Position numbers and translations under genes: made by a program
The notes under the pieces: model-generated
Databases searched by the model: none
Told to the model about the DNA's origin: nothing
What the model saw: the letters and a program-made list of their open reading frames with translations, nothing else
Shown here: positions 61,309 to 64,000 of the stretch, piece by piece
Layout of the letters: each line of letters opens with the position of its first letter
How positions within the stretch are numbered: the stretch's first letter is position 1
Origin: Paenalcaligenes sp052103955
GTDB lineage: Bacteria > Pseudomonadota > Gammaproteobacteria > Burkholderiales > Burkholderiaceae_B
DNA: 64,000 nucleotides
Direction of reading: 5' to 3'
NCBI GenBank assembly: GCA_052103955.1
Contig: JBQELO010000002.1
Location: 313,091-377,090 of the forward strand

Positions 61309-62232
61309 ATGGCAACACGTAAGCCTAAAGGGCTAGGCAGAGGCCTGGATGCATTGTTAGGCGAAGATGCGAATGTGATTGGTAGCTTAGGCAAAGAAAC
61401 CAGCACCGCACCGGGTTCTGAGTTGTATGTGAAAGAGTTGATTGCTGGTAAGTATCAGCCGCGTACACGTATGGACGAAGGCGCGCTAAATGAGCTGGCT
61501 GAATCCATTCGTACTCAAGGCATTATGCAACCCATTTTGGTTCGCCCTTTAAAAGGCAAACAAAAAGGGAAGTATGAAATTATTGCTGGTGAGCGCCGTT
61601 TCCGTGCTGCGCAATTGGCTGGTTTGGATAAGGTGCCAGTACTCATACGTGAGGTGGCTGATGAAAATGCCGCCATCATGGCCCTTATTGAAAACATTCA
61701 GCGTGAAGACCTAAACCCTTTGGAAGAAGCACATGGGGTTAAACGTCTGCTGGATGAATTCACCATGACGCATGAGCAAGCTGCGCAAGCCATTGGTAGA
61801 TCCCGCTCTGCCACCACCAACTTACTGCGTTTGTTGAATCTGGCTGAGCCTGTGCAAATCATGTTGCTGGCCGGCGATATAGACATGGGGCATGCCAGAA
61901 GTATTTTGGCCACAGATGCCGCCACCCAAATTATGTTGGCCAACGAGGTGATTGCGAAACGGTTATCTGTTCGTGAAACCGAGAAGCTGGTGGCTAAAAC
62001 CCTACGTGAAGCAGAAGAAAACGATAAAGATGGTCGTGATTCTTCTTCAACACAAAAAAATGGCGATATTCAGCGTGTGGAGCGTCTGTTGTCTGAGCAC
62101 TTAGGTACTAAGGTGGTGCTTAAGGTAGGGGCAAAAAACAAAGGCCAACTACAAATCGCCTTTCACGACTGGGAACACTTGAATGCTTTGTTGGAAAAAC
62201 AGGGCTTACAAGAAATTTTAGATCAGGCGTAG
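61309..62232 (+). CDS. parB: Chromosome partitioning protein ParB
   Basis: This 307-residue CTPase/DNA-binding protein has an N-terminal ParA-stimulating peptide region (KPKGLGRGLDALLGEDAN). The ParB/Srx domain follows with PRTRMDEGALNELAESI and GERRFRAAQLAGL (CTP-binding GERR motif), then helix-turn-helix TMTHEQAAQAIGRSRSATTN and a C-terminal dimerisation domain. It should load onto the three parS-like sites at 57.7-59.4 kb and slide along DNA. Starts 33 bp after parA. Confidence 0.96.
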   Translation: MATRKPKGLGRGLDALLGEDANVIGSLGKETSTAPGSELYVKELIAGKYQPRTRMDEGALNELAESIRTQGIMQPILVRPLKGKQKGKYEIIAGERRFRAAQLAGLDKVPVLIREVADENAAIMALIENIQREDLNPLEEAHGVKRLLDEFTMTHEQAAQAIGRSRSATTNLLRLLNLAEPVQIMLLAGDIDMGHARSILATDAATQIMLANEVIAKRLSVRETEKLVAKTLREAEENDKDGRDSSSTQKNGDIQRVERLLSEHLGTKVVLKVGAKNKGQLQIAFHDWEHLNALLEKQGLQEILDQA

Positions 62233-62313
62233 CTGTAAGCTAAGGGTTATTACCGATATTCAGAAAAGTGCTTAAGGATTGAAATTCGCCCAATACTTTT
62301 TGGGAGTAGCCGA

Positions 62314-63639
62314 ATGTTCAAATCTATTACACGTTTATCTGTAAGGTTAGTAGAGCGGTATTTACCAGACCCCTATATCTTTGTAGTAATCCTGACTTTA
62401 GTGGCTGGTGTGGCCGCCATGTGGAGCGAAAGCAAAACTCCCATGGAGGTGATCGATATCTGGGGTAACGGCTTTTGGGGGCTGTTATCCTTCACCATGC
62501 AAATGCTGTTGGTGCTAATGGCGGGTTATATGCTCGCCAGTACACCAGCCGTCAAAGCCATCTTATCGGCATTGGCTTCGCTTCCACGTAGTCCTGGTGC
62601 TGCGATTATCCTCGTTACCTTCGTGGCGTTGACTGCAGACTGGATTAACTGGGGTTTTGGTTTGGTAGTGAGTGCGCTCTTTGCCAAAGAAATCGCCAAA
62701 AAAGTACGTGTTGATTACCGTTTGTTGGTAGCCAGTGCTTATTCCGGTTTTATTGTGTGGCATGGTGGCTTAGCGGGCTCTGTTCCCCTCACTATCGCGA
62801 CAGAAGGCCACTTCCAGGCCGATAAAATAGGCATCATCGGTACAGGGGATACTATTTTCTCCACCTTTAACCTGTTAATTCTGTTGGCATTGTTTATTGT
62901 GGTGCCATTAGTAAACCGGTTAATGATGCCATCCGAAGCTGAAAGCGTGTATATCTCGCCCGAGCTATTAGAAGCAGATGCTAAGGCGGAAGAAGCGGCG
63001 GCAAAAGCAGCAGATAACCGCCCTGCAGCCAGACTGGAAAACAGCACGGTACTTGCTATGTTGATCGGTTTTGCTGGTTTGGCCTACTTGTTTAACTATT
63101 ATGTGATTAAACAAGGTGGTTTGAACCTGAATGTGATTAACTTTACTTTCTTGTTTTTGGCTATTGTGCTGCATGGCAATGCACGTAACTTACTGAACTC
63201 ACTGAACGAAGCGGTAAAGGGCGGGGCAGGGATTATTATCCAGTTTCCCTTCTATGCAGGGATTATGGCCATTATGGTGGATTCAGGCTTAGCGAAAACA
63301 CTGTCTGATTGGTTTGTCTCGTTTGCTACCGTTGATAGCTTACCTTTCTGGACGTTCATGAGCGCAGGCTTGGTCAACATGTTTGTGCCTTCCGGTGGTG
63401 GGCAGTGGGCGGTGCAAGCACCAGTGGTGATTGCTAGTGCCCAAGCTCTGGGTGCTGATATGCCTCGTGTGGCAATGGCTGTTGCATGGGGGGATGCATG
63501 GACTAACTTGTTGCAACCTTTCTGGGCATTGCCTGTATTAGCGATCGCGGGTCTAAAAGCTAAAGATATTATGGGCTTTTGTTTAATTCAGTTGTTTGTG
63601 ACCGGTGTCATTATCTCGATTGGGTTGACGTATTTCTAA
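62314..63639 (+). CDS. Short-chain fatty acid transporter (AtoE family)
   Basis: This 441-residue membrane protein has about ten to twelve helices, for example YIFVVILTLVAGVAAMW at the start and FCLIQLFVTGVIISIGLTYF at the end. Family segments are LPRSPGAAIILVTFVALTAD, WINWGFGLVVSALFAKEIA, VWHGGLAGSVPLTIATEGH and NMFVPSGGGQWAVQAPVVI. A long cytoplasmic alanine-rich loop lies at about residues 205-240. It probably imports butyrate or similar acids. It is downstream of parB by 80 bp and has its own terminator, so it is probably separate. Confidence 0.88.
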   Translation: MFKSITRLSVRLVERYLPDPYIFVVILTLVAGVAAMWSESKTPMEVIDIWGNGFWGLLSFTMQMLLVLMAGYMLASTPAVKAILSALASLPRSPGAAIILVTFVALTADWINWGFGLVVSALFAKEIAKKVRVDYRLLVASAYSGFIVWHGGLAGSVPLTIATEGHFQADKIGIIGTGDTIFSTFNLLILLALFIVVPLVNRLMMPSEAESVYISPELLEADAKAEEAAAKAADNRPAARLENSTVLAMLIGFAGLAYLFNYYVIKQGGLNLNVINFTFLFLAIVLHGNARNLLNSLNEAVKGGAGIIIQFPFYAGIMAIMVDSGLAKTLSDWFVSFATVDSLPFWTFMSAGLVNMFVPSGGGQWAVQAPVVIASAQALGADMPRVAMAVAWGDAWTNLLQPFWALPVLAIAGLKAKDIMGFCLIQLFVTGVIISIGLTYF

Positions 63640-63650
63640 GTCTTTCCTGA

Positions 63651-63685
63651 AAAAGGCGTGTATTTTTAAGAATACGCGCCTTTTT
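63651..63685 (+). terminator. Terminator of the fatty acid transporter gene
   Basis: AAAAGGCGTGTATT and AATACGCGCCTTTT pair with near-perfect arms, followed by T; 12 bp past the stop codon. Confidence 0.88.
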
Positions 63686-63765
63686 TATTGACTTAGAATT
63701 TTAGACAGTGCAAAATACAATGCTTCGTATGTGGTGCCAATAGCTCAGTCCATTTCGTCTAGGGC

Positions 63766-63794
63766 TTGACTTACTTTCTAAAGATGTCCATAAT
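63766..63794 (+). promoter_or_regulatory. Sigma-70 promoter of the tRNA cluster
   Basis: TTGACT at 63766-63771 and CATAAT at 63789-63794, with an ideal 17-bp spacer, place the transcription start about ten bases before tRNA-Tyr. Confidence 0.75.
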
Positions 63795-63811
63795 ACGAAG
63801 TTCGCTTTATC

Positions 63812-63897
63812 GGTGGGATACCCAAGTGGCTAACGGGGGCAGATTGTAAATCTGTTGGCTTACGCCTACGTAGGTTCGAATCCTACTCCCACCACCA
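63812..63897 (+). tRNA. tRNA-Tyr (anticodon GTA)
   Basis: An 86-nt type II tRNA. The acceptor strands GGTGGGA and TCCCACC pair, followed by discriminator A and an encoded CCA. The anticodon GTA is at 63846-63848 in loop ATTGTAAAT. The long variable arm and T loop GGTTCGAATCC are present. It is followed by tRNA-Gly, the usual order before tuf in proteobacteria. Confidence 0.95.
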
Positions 63898-63949
63898 AAT
63901 TTATATACAAGAGCAACAGGCTTTTGTATGGGTGTAGACGGATCACCTG

Positions 63950-64000
63950 CGGGTGTAGCTCAATGGTAGAGCAGAAGCCTTCCAAGCTTAAGACGAGGGT
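63950..64000 (+). tRNA. tRNA-Gly (anticodon TCC), cut by window edge
   Basis: The first 51 nt of a glycine tRNA: GCGGGTGTAGCTCAATGGTAG gives acceptor and D arm; anticodon loop CTTCCAA holds TCC. The T arm and 3' end lie beyond the window. Confidence 0.9.

Noticed and set aside
1..64000. CRISPR arrays, prophage, transposases, integrases, rRNA genes
   Set aside because: No regular spaced repeats, no transposase or integrase reading frames and no rRNA-like sequence were seen; the only obvious acquired segment is the Kiwa cassette.

Overview
The gene content and order point to a betaproteobacterium of the Alcaligenaceae type (Bordetella, Achromobacter, Alcaligenes, Paenalcaligenes group). The window spans the chromosome-origin neighbourhood. 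It has gyrB, dnaN and dnaA facing away from rpmH, rnpA, yidD and yidC. Further on come mnmE and then mnmG, rsmG, parA and parB with parS sites, next to a non-coding stretch rich in DnaA boxes. Almost all genes are intact and of normal family length. The genus cannot be fixed from sequence reading alone.

Layout. 1-2.4 kb: glycolate oxidase subunits (glcE is cut by the left edge; glcD). 2.6-5.4 kb: pgi and a D-malate/tartrate dehydrogenase. 5.5-13.6 kb: a complete tetrathionate respiration locus. The sensor pair ttrS-ttrR converges on a small DUF4168-type secreted protein, and the reductase operon ttrB-ttrC-ttrA is on the minus strand. 13.9-16.5 kb: an acetylornithine aminotransferase-type enzyme and dinB. 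16.6-22.1 kb: a five-gene dipeptide/oligopeptide ABC transporter. 22.1-23.7 kb: a visibly AT-rich two-gene cassette recognised as a Kiwa anti-phage system (kwaA membrane protein, kwaB DUF4868 protein). 23.9-30.8 kb: an iron-uptake block. A Fiu/PiuA-type catecholate siderophore receptor, piuC, an alpha-hydroxy-acid oxidase and a Fur-family regulator form one minus-strand operon, and a response regulator/histidine kinase pair is divergent from it. 30.9-34.0 kb: ilvE, a C-terminally extended panD and rsuA.

34.2-42.0 kb: the replication core (gyrB, dnaN, dnaA) and the rpmH-rnpA-yidD-yidC operon. 42.1-50.7 kb: a GGDEF protein, a catalase, the L-lactate module (lldP divergent from lldR-lldD, with paired palindromic operators) and mnmE with a SUKH/SMI1 protein. 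50.7-55.6 kb: a small membrane protein, a DUF924 protein, an MFS transporter, psd, and a globin-coupled diguanylate cyclase (DosC-like). 55.6-56.4 kb: non-coding, AT-rich, with four exact DnaA boxes; this is the best oriC candidate. 56.4-63.6 kb: an aminotransferase, two parS-like sites, then mnmG-rsmG-parA-parB and a short-chain fatty acid transporter. 63.8-64.0 kb: tRNA-Tyr and the start of tRNA-Gly.

The main accessory element is the Kiwa cassette, which sits exactly between the ABC transporter operon and the terminator of the iron operon. Kiwa is already described, so this is a new occurrence rather than a new system. Other points worth attention are the Fur paralogue that lacks the usual sensory ligands, the PanD extension, the DnaA boxes split between two loci 16 kb apart, and several unexplained inverted repeats.
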